From Bacteroidales bacterium (lineage in GTDB: Bacteria > Bacteroidota > Bacteroidia > Bacteroidales > UBA932), in contig JAFTMS010000018.1 in NCBI GenBank assembly GCA_017452265.1, positions 62,001 through 126,000 of the forward strand: DNA of 64,000 nt, given 5' to 3'. Positions 50,024-58,960 of the stretch are shown piece after piece; positions within the stretch are counted from its first letter, which is position 1; each line of letters opens with the position of its first letter. Both the position numbers and the translations under genes were made by a program. A model generated the notes under the pieces. It was not told the origin of the DNA. It searched no databases and saw only the letters and a list, made by a program, of their open reading frames with translations.

Positions 50024-53008
50024 ATGAACACTATTGAACCTGTAATACTTACGGAACTGAAAGAGACTGACTATGAAGCTCTTATCAAGCAGCGCATCCG
50101 TAAGATCCTCATGATCTGCAGCAATTACGACGCCTTCATCCTCGAAGAGGACGGCCAGATCGAAGCACAGATCTACAGGGAATACATAGACCTTAACCTC
50201 AGTAATCCTCCGCAGTTTGTCTGGGTGAAGACATCCTCCGAAGCACGCGAAGTGCTGAATACGGTCGTCGGCATAGACATGGTCATGTGCATGTACAACG
50301 TCGGAGACAAGGACATACTTACGCTCGCCTCCGAACTAAAGCAGGAGCGCCGCAACCTCCCTTTCGTCCTCCTGACGCATTTTTCCAAGGAAGTCTACCG
50401 CCGTCTCGCCCTGCAGGACACGTCAGCAATCGACTATATGTTCAGCTGGCACGGAAATGCAGACCTCATCGTGGCCATCATCAAGCTTTTCGAGGATCTG
50501 AAGAACGCCGACAATGACATTCTGGAAGTGGGTGTACAGGCCATTCTGCTTGTAGAGGACTCCGTCAGATACTATTCGACCTATCTACCGGAACTTTACA
50601 AGATCATTCTCAAGCAGAGTGCCGAATTCATAAAGGAGACGATAAACTACCAGCAGAGGAAGTTCCGCAAACGTTCCCGTCCGAAGATTCTTCTCGCCAC
50701 AAATCTCGACGATGCGATGGAGATGTACCGACGTTACAAGACAAATCTGCTCGGAGTCATTTCCGATGTCGGATTCTGTGTCCACAAGGGTGATTCTCCT
50801 GAAATGGAAAAGCTCGATGCCGGAATCGACCTCGTGAAGATGATACGCTCGGACGATCCGATGATGCCTATCCTCCTGCAGTCTTCGCAGGAAAGCATAT
50901 CCACTGTGGCAGAGGAACTTGGAGTCGGTTTCTTGAGGAAATACTCCAAGACGCTCATGCTTCAGCTATCAGACTATATCAAGGAGGAGTTCGGCTTCGG
51001 AGACTTCGTGTTCAGAGATGCGGACAGGATGGAATGCGGACGCGCGGCGAACCTGCGCGAGCTGGAGCAGATGATGAAGTCCGTACCTGACGAAGTACTT
51101 CTCGCAAACGCTTCCAAGAACATGCTTTCCAAATGGTTCATGGCACGAGGGCTCTTCACCCTCGGCGCGAAGTTCAAGGCCGTGCAGGAAAGTCATTTTG
51201 CCAATGTCGGAGAAATGAGAGCATACGTATCGCAGCAGATACATGATTTTCACGCACTTATGGGACGTGGCGTGATAGCTCATTTCGATGCGCAGAGCTA
51301 TGGAAGACACATCTGGTTCGCACGTATGGGAGAAGGTTCGCTCGGAGGAAAGGCCCGTGGACTTGCCTTCCTTAACAGCCTCGTTTACAAACACACGCTT
51401 GCGGCAAAATATGAGAATGTACGCATTTCCATACCTCGTACCGTCGTCATCGCGACTGACTATTTCGACCAGTTCATTCTTGAGAACGACCTTCAGTACG
51501 TGATCGATGCCACCGACATTTCCGATGACGAGATTCTGTCCGAATTCGTGTCATCGCGTCTTCCTGAGGCGCTTGTGGAAGAGCTCAGGGCCTTCATCGA
51601 GACCGTGCGCTCCCCTCTTGCCGTCCGTTCGAGCTCCAAGCTTGAAGACAGCAGCTACCAGCCTTTCGCAGGCGTATATTCCACATATATGATACCGCTT
51701 GTGGAGAACAAGGACCAGATGCTGCGTATGCTCGGAAAGGCAATCAAAAGCGTCTATGCATCGGTATTCTACAACGGCAGCAGGACATATATCCAGACGA
51801 CGGCGAATCTGCTCAGCGAGGAAAAGATGGCTGTTGTCGTGCAGAGCATATGCGGCAGCGAGCATGACGGACTTTATTATCCGATGCTCTCCGGAGTGGC
51901 CCGTTCAGTCAACTTCTATCCTATCGGCAGCGAAAAGCCTGAAGACGGCATCGTGAATCTTGCATTCGGCCTTGGAAAAACGGTGGTCGATGGAGGCAAT
52001 TCATTGAGGTTCAGTCCGAAATATCCTAAGAAGATTCTTCAGCTTTCTGAGCCGAAGCTTGCTCTACGCGACACCCAGAAGCAGATGTATGCCCTCGACC
52101 TCAGGCCGGGAGCCTTCAAGATTTCACGCAACGAAGGCGTCAATCTTGCCCATCCTCAGGTGGCGGAGATTCTTCCGCATTTCCCGCATCCTGAATTCGT
52201 GGCTTCCACATTCAGCATAGAGAACAACAGGATGGTTCCGGGAGTCACTGCAAAAGGACCTCGTGTCATCTCGTTCGATTCGATATTGAGATACGGACGC
52301 TTCCCTCTCGCCCAGATAATACGTGACCTGCTGGAAATCTGCCGCAAGGAGCTGATGTGTGACGTGGAGATGGAGTTTGCAGCGGACATAATTCCGGATT
52401 CCAACGGTCAGGGAATTGTGTTGAAACTGCTTCAGGTGCGCCCTGTGGCTGAATTCTACGATGACAGGAACTCTTCTGTCGAAAAGGTGCGGGAAGAGAT
52501 GTCGGACATTCTTGTGCATTCCGGAAAGGCTTTAGGATCCGGTTTTGTTGAAGGCATGAAATATATCCTCCATGTGCCGTCGGAGAGTTTTGACAGTGCA
52601 AAGACCAAGCAGATGGCTGAAGAAATAGCTGAACTGAACGGACTCATGAAGAAGGAAGGCGCCTCATACCTTCTCGTCGGTCCGGGACGCTGGGGCTCTT
52701 CGGATCCGTGGCTCGGCATACCTGTGATCTGGAGCGACATTTCAGAGGCAAGGATGATTGTCGAATGTGCGATTCCGGGATACCGCATAGAGCCGAGCCA
52801 GGGAACGCATTTCTTCCAGAACATCACGTCGCTCGGTGTCGGTTATCTCACCGTGGACACTGTCACCGGAGATGGATTTGTGGATGAAACGGCATTCGCC
52901 GCCATGGAGTGCGTCCACAACGGCGAATTCGTCAAGATGTACAAGGCTCCGGAGGGAATGACCGGCTATATCGACCGGTCGTCCAACGAAGCAGTCGTCG
53001 GCTGTTAG
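50024..53008 (+). CDS. Receiver-PEP/pyruvate-binding domain fusion, unknown function
   Basis: The 994-residue protein has two receiver-like domains (about 25-165 and 180-330) before a pyruvate-phosphate-dikinase N-terminal (ATP-grasp) region (about 420-960). The second receiver keeps the key residues: acidic ILLVEDS, phospho-acceptor in GVISDVGF, and lysine in GFLRKYSK. The ATP-grasp part has GEGSLGGKARGLAF, VRSSSKLEDSSYQPFAG and LLVGPGRWGSSDPWLG. The phosphohistidine swivel domain and the PEP TIM barrel are missing, so it cannot be a normal PPDK or PEP synthase. It may phosphorylate or regulate another protein in response to ATP or pyruvate. The ATG at 50024 follows a long hairpin. Confidence 0.82.
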   Translation: MNTIEPVILTELKETDYEALIKQRIRKILMICSNYDAFILEEDGQIEAQIYREYIDLNLSNPPQFVWVKTSSEAREVLNTVVGIDMVMCMYNVGDKDILTLASELKQERRNLPFVLLTHFSKEVYRRLALQDTSAIDYMFSWHGNADLIVAIIKLFEDLKNADNDILEVGVQAILLVEDSVRYYSTYLPELYKIILKQSAEFIKETINYQQRKFRKRSRPKILLATNLDDAMEMYRRYKTNLLGVISDVGFCVHKGDSPEMEKLDAGIDLVKMIRSDDPMMPILLQSSQESISTVAEELGVGFLRKYSKTLMLQLSDYIKEEFGFGDFVFRDADRMECGRAANLRELEQMMKSVPDEVLLANASKNMLSKWFMARGLFTLGAKFKAVQESHFANVGEMRAYVSQQIHDFHALMGRGVIAHFDAQSYGRHIWFARMGEGSLGGKARGLAFLNSLVYKHTLAAKYENVRISIPRTVVIATDYFDQFILENDLQYVIDATDISDDEILSEFVSSRLPEALVEELRAFIETVRSPLAVRSSSKLEDSSYQPFAGVYSTYMIPLVENKDQMLRMLGKAIKSVYASVFYNGSRTYIQTTANLLSEEKMAVVVQSICGSEHDGLYYPMLSGVARSVNFYPIGSEKPEDGIVNLAFGLGKTVVDGGNSLRFSPKYPKKILQLSEPKLALRDTQKQMYALDLRPGAFKISRNEGVNLAHPQVAEILPHFPHPEFVASTFSIENNRMVPGVTAKGPRVISFDSILRYGRFPLAQIIRDLLEICRKELMCDVEMEFAADIIPDSNGQGIVLKLLQVRPVAEFYDDRNSSVEKVREEMSDILVHSGKALGSGFVEGMKYILHVPSESFDSAKTKQMAEEIAELNGLMKKEGASYLLVGPGRWGSSDPWLGIPVIWSDISEARMIVECAIPGYRIEPSQGTHFFQNITSLGVGYLTVDTVTGDGFVDETAFAAMECVHNGEFVKMYKAPEGMTGYIDRSSNEAVVGC

Positions 53009-54669
53009 ACCAGTCTGATTATGGTTCCGTCCATCGGCGGCACCTTCACTTCGATGACCTTTCCGGGGTGCATGTCTTCTGTGACAGGTATGCCCATCCA
53101 CTCGAAGGCATGTGCCGGAATCGTTATCTTCATGTCGGCTTCACTGCCGGAGAAGTTCGATGCAATCAGCAGCGTATGTTCCTCAAAATCACGAAGGAAT
53201 ACGAAATGTCTGTCTTTGTCGAAGCCGTCCGAACCGGCATTGCAGTAGCACAGATCGTATGTCGTACCCTTTCTGATGGCTTCGTCATGCGCAGCAAGCC
53301 TCATGGCCTCTGCAAAGCGGACGAACACCTCGGCCTCGTCCTTCTTCATGCCGGCCTTCACGAGTTTCGCGACATCAAGTGTCCTGTACTCCCCTGCTGC
53401 AATCACCTTTCTGAGGCGGCGGACCGAGCCGATGCTCCACCAGTCGAAGATGGTCGTGCGTCCGTCCTTGCCGCTGAAGCCTTCCTCGTCCATGCCTTTT
53501 TCGCCCACTTCCTCTCCGAAATATATCATGAAAGGGGCTGTATTCATATATAATGACGTGTACAGAGGCGCAAACGTCCTGTGGGCATCCTCCCCGAAGT
53601 ATTCTGAACCGAAACGTTGCTCGTCGTGATTCTCAAGGAAGTTCAGCATATATGGTTGAAGGTCACCGAGCGACTGCCAGCACCTTGTGATGCCGGAAGC
53701 GGACTGCCAAAGCTCCACAGGCATACCGTCTTCCCGTACGTTCTTTCCGACGATTGTGCGCAGGGTGTCATATAGGCCGGACTTGTCGTAGAGGTAGTCG
53801 AAGCCGACTTCGCGCACATATTGGCCATAGAGCTCTTTCTTGTACACTTCGGCAATGAATATCACGTCCGGATACTTCGCCTTTATGCCGGATATAAGCC
53901 ATTTCATGAAGTTCTGAGGCACCAGCTCCACCATATCGCAGCGGAAGCCGTCCACTCCTTTCGATGCCCAGAAATCCACCACATCCATCATCTTATCCCA
54001 TGTCGGCGTGTGTTCGTCTCCGTAATTCAGCTTTACGGTCTCGTACCAGTCGTTGATGCCGGGATTGGGGCTGTAGCAGTTGTTTCCTGTTGCCATTGCC
54101 GGGAATTCCTCGTATGGCTTCATGCCTTTCTGAACAGGAGTCGGGAGTGTCAGGCTCTTGCCGGGATAATAGAAGAAGTCGTTTTCAGGACTCCAGTGTA
54201 CGTCTTTATCGTCTTCCGCTCCCAGAACAGGATGGCCGGGAACAGGATTCACCTTGCCGTAATCCCTTGACACATGGTTTGGGATATAGTCCATTATAAG
54301 CTTCAGTCCGGCATCGTGCGTCCTCTTTATCAAGTCCTCGAATTCGGCCATTCTATCTTCCGGATTGTCAGCAAGATATGGGTTTACGTCGTAATAGTCG
54401 CAGATTGCATATGGAGAACCGGCCTTGCCTTTCACGAACTGAGGGTGTGAGGGCATGCAGCCGCATTCGGATGATTGTGTCGAATGTCTGAGGATTCCTG
54501 TGTACCAGACGTGGCTGCATCCGAGCCATTTGAGGTAGTCGAGGGTGCCCTCGTCTATGTCTGAGAATTTTCCGGTGCCGTTCTCGGCGAGCGAGCCGTT
54601 CTTCTTTGGCCTTGATTTTTCGTTGCCCCATAGACGCGGGAGCATCTGATATATTATAGGTTTGTTCAT
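53005..54669 (-). CDS. Alpha-amylase family glycosidase (GH13)
   Basis: The 554-residue enzyme has the GH13 regions DYIPNHVSRD (127-136), GFRCDMVEL with nucleophile Asp245, FIAEVY with acid/base Glu274, and FLENHDEQR with Asp349, then a short C-terminal beta domain. There is no signal peptide, so it is cytoplasmic and probably acts on maltodextrin or glycogen. A hydrolase is the simplest reading; a transferase is possible. The last four bases overlap the convergent PPDK-like gene. The promoter is at 54700-54731. Confidence 0.92.
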   Translation of the reverse strand: MNKPIIYQMLPRLWGNEKSRPKKNGSLAENGTGKFSDIDEGTLDYLKWLGCSHVWYTGILRHSTQSSECGCMPSHPQFVKGKAGSPYAICDYYDVNPYLADNPEDRMAEFEDLIKRTHDAGLKLIMDYIPNHVSRDYGKVNPVPGHPVLGAEDDKDVHWSPENDFFYYPGKSLTLPTPVQKGMKPYEEFPAMATGNNCYSPNPGINDWYETVKLNYGDEHTPTWDKMMDVVDFWASKGVDGFRCDMVELVPQNFMKWLISGIKAKYPDVIFIAEVYKKELYGQYVREVGFDYLYDKSGLYDTLRTIVGKNVREDGMPVELWQSASGITRCWQSLGDLQPYMLNFLENHDEQRFGSEYFGEDAHRTFAPLYTSLYMNTAPFMIYFGEEVGEKGMDEEGFSGKDGRTTIFDWWSIGSVRRLRKVIAAGEYRTLDVAKLVKAGMKKDEAEVFVRFAEAMRLAAHDEAIRKGTTYDLCYCNAGSDGFDKDRHFVFLRDFEEHTLLIASNFSGSEADMKITIPAHAFEWMGIPVTEDMHPGKVIEVKVPPMDGTIIRLV

Positions 54670-54699
54670 TTATGTAGTGTTGGTTTCCTGTTATAAGGC

Positions 54700-54731
54700 G
54701 AAAGTTACTAAATTTCGCAATCTGAAACAAA
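54700..54731 (-). promoter_or_regulatory. Promoter of the amylase gene
   Basis: Minus strand: TTTG (complement of 54728-54731), 20-nt spacer, TAACTTTC (complement of 54700-54707), 30 bp before the ATG. Confidence 0.65.
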
Positions 54732-54954
54732 CGGTCGGACACTTTTCCGTGAATTTCTTTGTGTCTCTCTTTCTGCTCCGGAAATTTGCCTGATTTCCCG
54801 GAGCACTTCCAGTAATTTTCGACGTTTCTGAGATCGCTGCAACTATTGCCGCTATCCTTCAGCTGAACCAGTTTATGGGAAGTTTGACAGGTGGTGATTT
54901 GCTTGAATGTGATGCGAAAATGTAATTGATTGGTGGTTAGGATGTTGGAGAAGG

Positions 54955-54980
54955 TGCGTGCTGACTTTGGGGAGCACGCA
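54955..54980. repeat. 26-bp hairpin repeat, copy 2
   Basis: TGCGTGCT (54955-54962) faces AGCACGCA (54973-54980) over GACTTTGGGG. The reverse complement matches the element at 15504-15529 at 25 of 26 positions, including the loop, so loop as well as stem is conserved. Confidence 0.7.
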
Positions 54981-55070
54981 GTTTCTATAAGGGACTGGGA
55001 ATCAGATGGTTGGGTTTTACGAGGCGGTTTTGGAGGCGTGGGTATGATGATGAGGGGTGTAAAACGAACA

Positions 55071-55095
55071 GTGGCTTCCGGAGTATGGAAGCCAC
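55071..55095 (-). terminator. Terminator of the DUF6562 lipoprotein cluster
   Basis: Stem GTGGCTTCC (55071-55079) with GGAAGCCAC (55087-55095); on the minus strand TGTTCGTTTT follows. It lies 33 bp after the last lipoprotein stop. Confidence 0.7.
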
Positions 55096-55128
55096 TAAAA
55101 ATAGAATTATACTTTATAGTGAAAGTTT

Positions 55129-57870
55129 TTAGTTTTTCTTAAGGAAAACTAGACCATATTTTAAAGTATCTTCGTTTTTATATGAACGAATAAGTTTGGA
55201 TGCAGCACCAGCAGTACCGAGACTGATAGTTCCTTCAGTCATAGTTGTTTTTAATGTAATTCCTCCGTTAGCGTTGTCAGTAGCAACCCATTCGACAGGT
55301 GTTTCCGATACGGCAAGTTTTCGGTTATTATAGGCTGATGAATATAAATAACCATCTGCAAACTTCACATAGAATGTGGCTGCCTTGTTATTAACAGCTT
55401 CAAGGATAATTTCTACAGGGCTAGTTTCAGACGTTTCTTCAGGATCAACTATCAAACTTCCGTTGGTAATAGAATATCTTATTGTTGATAAATCTGTACC
55501 AGTTCCTGTACAGACATGATATGGATAGTTTGCCCAATCGTAAGTTATCTCTTCGCCATTGCTTTTATATGAATAGTTAGAAAGGTAACCGGCCATATAA
55601 TAAGTTCCTGCAACAAGGTCTTCTGTTTTATCAATTATTGTATACGTATCGTTTGAACCTGTATTACCTTCGCCTTCGCCTTCACCTTCTGTATTATCTT
55701 CAGATGAGGATGATGCTTCGGCAAGATTTGTGACGATTGTATTAATATATTTGCCTCCTGATGTGTATACATAGTAGCCTGTTACAGTTACGTTCTTATT
55801 TTTAAGGTCAGCAGCACCGAGTTCGCTTACCGGATAAACGAGACTTCCGATAGCTGTGCTTGCACCATCAACTGCAACATTGTAGTAATTTCCGCTTATA
55901 TTCAATTTGCCTGTATACTGAATATACTTAATTTCAGTTGTAGAAACAAGATTATCCATAGCTGCGCCATCACATACTGTTACGGTTGGATAAGTCACTG
56001 CATTGTTGCTAGATACGACTTCATCGATAGTCGGATCAGAAATCTGTGGCATATTTGAATATACGGCCTTCTTTCCAGAAACATTAATCTGGTCTCCGAC
56101 AGAAACTTTCGACGCAGATGTAGATCCATAAACGAGGATAATACCAGTTTCATCTTGAATAAGGAAGCTTGAAGTTGCCTTAGCAATTACAAGTCCCGCT
56201 GTAGAAACTTCGCTATCTAATTCTGCAGCGATTACCTCTGCAATTGAAGATACTGACGGTTCTACAGGCTCTGCTGGAGTTTCCTCTTCGCCTACTGTGT
56301 AGTAGTTGGTTTCTTCGTTGTAAACTACTGCCGGTGCGTTTGTGCCGAGCTTTGCTTCTGGGGACATCTTACCACCGTTGAGACCTGATTTGCCTGGCTC
56401 GAAGCCGAGGAAAGAACCGCCGTTGACTGTGATTGCGGCTTTGCCATTATTGTAGGCATTGTCTTCACAGTTGAGTGTCGCGCAGTATACATTATCGAAT
56501 CCGGTGTTCAGCTGCAGGATGCTGAATGTACCGCCGTCTATCGTTGCGCTTCCGCTGTTCACGTATACGGCTGAAAGGTTGCCGACGTATGTTCCGTCCT
56601 TGATTGTAAGGCCTGCACCATTGCGGACGTCGATTGCGAAGCAGTCATCCTCGAGCGCTGCGACTGTTCCGGCGCCTTCAATAGTTACATTTCCTGCCTG
56701 AACTGAGATGAGAGACCATTGATTCTGGCTTTCGTTGTAGATGCCTTTGCTGTTGCTGATGGTGTGGCCGTCAAGATTGAGGGTGAAGTTCCTGTCTGCT
56801 ACTGCAAATACAAGTGGCTCTTCGATTACGACATCTGACTTGAGGGTGTAAGATGTTACGGTCGGGTCTGCGAAGATCTCATTGAGTTCTGCCTCGTCGA
56901 GGTCTACGTCATTGATGTTTGCGAATTCCTGGTCGAGGGATACGTTGAGTGAGCCGTTGGCTGTGAAGAGTGAGCCGTAGAAGTTTGTACGGTAGTTAGG
57001 CTGGATGGCAACGTTGTTCATGGCTGACTTGCCTGTCCAGTTTACTATAACGTCTTCTGAATTTCTTGTGGCTACGAAAGTTGCTTCGAGGTCTGCTACT
57101 GTCGAAGTTGCTTCGCCGTCAATGAGTGCATAGAACATGAGGACATAACCGTCATATTCTGCTTCACCTACTGTGAATGTTTCATTGATAAGATCAGTTG
57201 ATTCAAAAGTCTGATTCTCTGGTGTGATGCCGCAGCCGTTTACTGCATCATAGACAGTAGCAAGGCCCGGAACCTTTACAGTCGCAGACTTCAGAGTGAG
57301 GTCGCCAGCTGTAACGCCCTTGTCTTTTCCGAGGTCATCTGTTGCGAAGTTGATCTGTGCGAAAGGACGCACGAGGGTCACATCTTCAATCTCGAAATCG
57401 TAAGAAGCATCGATGTCGCCGGTGCTGCCTGCAAATGCGTCATTCTCGATGTTCGGTGTGTAGTCGATAGCGACTTTCTGAAGACCTTCATCTGTTGTCC
57501 ATGTGTGCTTTGCATTCTCTCCCTGAGCCCAGAAGAACACGCGGTAAGTCTTGAAACGGACAAGCTTGAGAGAAAGCTCGGTAGACTTATTGTCTTCCGC
57601 ATCTGTCTTGTCAAATTCCTTGATATCTGCAAGAAGGCGCTTGTCATAAGCACCTGTCTCCAGATTCTTCTCCCAGACTTCATAGTAGAAGCTGTTGATA
57701 CCGCTGGCGTCACCAAAAGCCTTGGTGCCCATTGCGTCAGGGATTGTGACGTTGAAGGTCGCGGTCACGACATCGCCTGATTCGTTGCCTGCCGGAAGCT
57801 GCTCCTGCTGGCATGACGCTGCTGCGAAAAGGAGGGCAGCTGCGCTGATCAAACCAATAATTCTTTTCAT
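55129..57870 (-). CDS. DUF6562-type multi-domain surface lipoprotein
   Basis: The 913-residue lipoprotein (Cys20 in LFAAASCQQEQ) has the N-terminal module shared by the cluster: VTLVRPFAQINF near 165 and PNYRTNFYGSLFTANGSL near 295. A beta-helix-like part with DGHTISNSKGI, VTIEGAG and ATIDGGTFS (about 340-510) follows, then two OB-fold-like segments (about 540-725), a GEGEGEG linker and a C-terminal beta domain of about 160 residues. It is probably a surface adhesin or binding protein. Codon and base use in the last 380 residues is clearly more AT-rich than in the first half, suggesting a later-acquired C-terminus. Confidence 0.82.
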   Translation of the reverse strand: MKRIIGLISAAALLFAAASCQQEQLPAGNESGDVVTATFNVTIPDAMGTKAFGDASGINSFYYEVWEKNLETGAYDKRLLADIKEFDKTDAEDNKSTELSLKLVRFKTYRVFFWAQGENAKHTWTTDEGLQKVAIDYTPNIENDAFAGSTGDIDASYDFEIEDVTLVRPFAQINFATDDLGKDKGVTAGDLTLKSATVKVPGLATVYDAVNGCGITPENQTFESTDLINETFTVGEAEYDGYVLMFYALIDGEATSTVADLEATFVATRNSEDVIVNWTGKSAMNNVAIQPNYRTNFYGSLFTANGSLNVSLDQEFANINDVDLDEAELNEIFADPTVTSYTLKSDVVIEEPLVFAVADRNFTLNLDGHTISNSKGIYNESQNQWSLISVQAGNVTIEGAGTVAALEDDCFAIDVRNGAGLTIKDGTYVGNLSAVYVNSGSATIDGGTFSILQLNTGFDNVYCATLNCEDNAYNNGKAAITVNGGSFLGFEPGKSGLNGGKMSPEAKLGTNAPAVVYNEETNYYTVGEEETPAEPVEPSVSSIAEVIAAELDSEVSTAGLVIAKATSSFLIQDETGIILVYGSTSASKVSVGDQINVSGKKAVYSNMPQISDPTIDEVVSSNNAVTYPTVTVCDGAAMDNLVSTTEIKYIQYTGKLNISGNYYNVAVDGASTAIGSLVYPVSELGAADLKNKNVTVTGYYVYTSGGKYINTIVTNLAEASSSSEDNTEGEGEGEGNTGSNDTYTIIDKTEDLVAGTYYMAGYLSNYSYKSNGEEITYDWANYPYHVCTGTGTDLSTIRYSITNGSLIVDPEETSETSPVEIILEAVNNKAATFYVKFADGYLYSSAYNNRKLAVSETPVEWVATDNANGGITLKTTMTEGTISLGTAGAASKLIRSYKNEDTLKYGLVFLKKN

Positions 57871-57955
57871 GTTGTTTTGGTATTAATTGTTGATAATATA
57901 TTTGTTTGTTTTCTTTATTGTCAGTCCACAACGGTCACATTATATGTTCCGCCGC

Positions 57956-58936
57956 TTAGTGAGCAAGAATATTCTCGTTTCCGGCATACTCCGCAAGATC
58001 CACCGTCAATTCTGTGCCGGCTGTGAAGAGGTTGCCGTAGATGTTGGTGCGGTGGTTGGCCTGGACCGGGATGTTGGTCAGGTTGTGCTCTACCATATGT
58101 GCGCCGCCCTGATTGACCATGAATCTGGCATTGATGTCGATCGTCTGTCTGCCGCGGCCTACAGGGATGATATAGTTCATGGCGAGATGGGTATATCCCT
58201 GGACGAGGTCTTCGGTCGTAGAGGCGAGTTCCGTCGCCGTGAAGGTATGAGTCCTCTTGTCGGCATCATCATGGGCCACTCCCCTGCCGCCGTCCACCAT
58301 CCGGAATGTCGTGGCTACGGGGATTTCGATTTCGTATCCTTTATAGTCTATGGCACCGAGGAGGGCATTTTCTTCAAGCAGACGGCTCATGTCGGCACCG
58401 AAGTTGACCTGGGCGAAAGGCCTCTTGAGGGTGAAATCGGTGTTTCCGAAGGCGTGGTGGCCGATCTTTAGGATGTCGCAGCAGTAGAAGGCGTCGCGGA
58501 TTTCCTTGTTGCCGGTCTCTTCGCCCTCGTTCTCGACGGCAGCGTAATCAATCCCGATGTTCTTCAGATCGGTGAATGAATATGCCTTGCAGGCGCTGTT
58601 CTGTGCCCAGAAGAGAATGCCGTAGCTGTCGCCGCGCACGAGCGTGAGATCTTCTATCACAGCCTTGCCATCTACGACTTCAGCCGAAACCGGTTCGTCT
58701 CCTGCCGGATAGAGTCTCGTCTGAAAGTCCGACGTCCACAATTCGTAATAGACCACATCAATTCCGGAGGCATCTCCAAAGGCCTTTGTATAGATGCCGG
58801 AAGGAATGCTGGCCGTGATGCTCACAGTCATTTCCTCTCCAGCGGCCATATCACCATCCAACTCACTCTGCTGGCAGGCAAGGGCCAGAAGGAAGGTGGC
58901 GGCAAGGGCCGGGATGTATCGCAGTGTCATTTTCAT
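57956..58936 (-). CDS. DUF6562-type lipoprotein, short form
   Basis: The 326-residue lipoprotein (Cys21 in LLALACQQSE) is the minimal form of the family: TLKRPFAQVNFG in the middle and QANHRTNIYGNLFTAGTEL near the C-terminus, with no extra domains. It therefore shows where the shared module ends. Starts at 58954 and 58936 are possible; the latter gives a signal peptide of the same length as its paralogues. It is 24 bp downstream of the giant lipoprotein and 85 bp upstream of the next one. Confidence 0.82.
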   Translation of the reverse strand: MKMTLRYIPALAATFLLALACQQSELDGDMAAGEEMTVSITASIPSGIYTKAFGDASGIDVVYYELWTSDFQTRLYPAGDEPVSAEVVDGKAVIEDLTLVRGDSYGILFWAQNSACKAYSFTDLKNIGIDYAAVENEGEETGNKEIRDAFYCCDILKIGHHAFGNTDFTLKRPFAQVNFGADMSRLLEENALLGAIDYKGYEIEIPVATTFRMVDGGRGVAHDDADKRTHTFTATELASTTEDLVQGYTHLAMNYIIPVGRGRQTIDINARFMVNQGGAHMVEHNLTNIPVQANHRTNIYGNLFTAGTELTVDLAEYAGNENILAH

Positions 58937-58960
58937 ATTGTTTCTGTCTTTCATTGCTTG

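Larger units (their letters stand above)
54670..55128. other. Intergenic region before the amylase
   Basis: There is no credible gene. It holds the amylase promoter, a second copy of the 26-bp hairpin repeat (54955-54980) and the terminator of the lipoprotein gene (55071-55095). The rest is unremarkable; a G-rich stretch at 55000-55060 has no clear structure. Confidence 0.6.

Noticed and set aside
50024-53008. Pyruvate phosphate dikinase or PEP synthase
   Set aside because: The phosphohistidine swivel domain and the PEP-binding TIM barrel are absent, and two receiver-like domains occupy the N-terminus.
54930-55142. A 70-codon frame before the lipoprotein cluster
   Set aside because: It spans the 26-bp hairpin repeat and the terminator hairpin and has no protein-like features.
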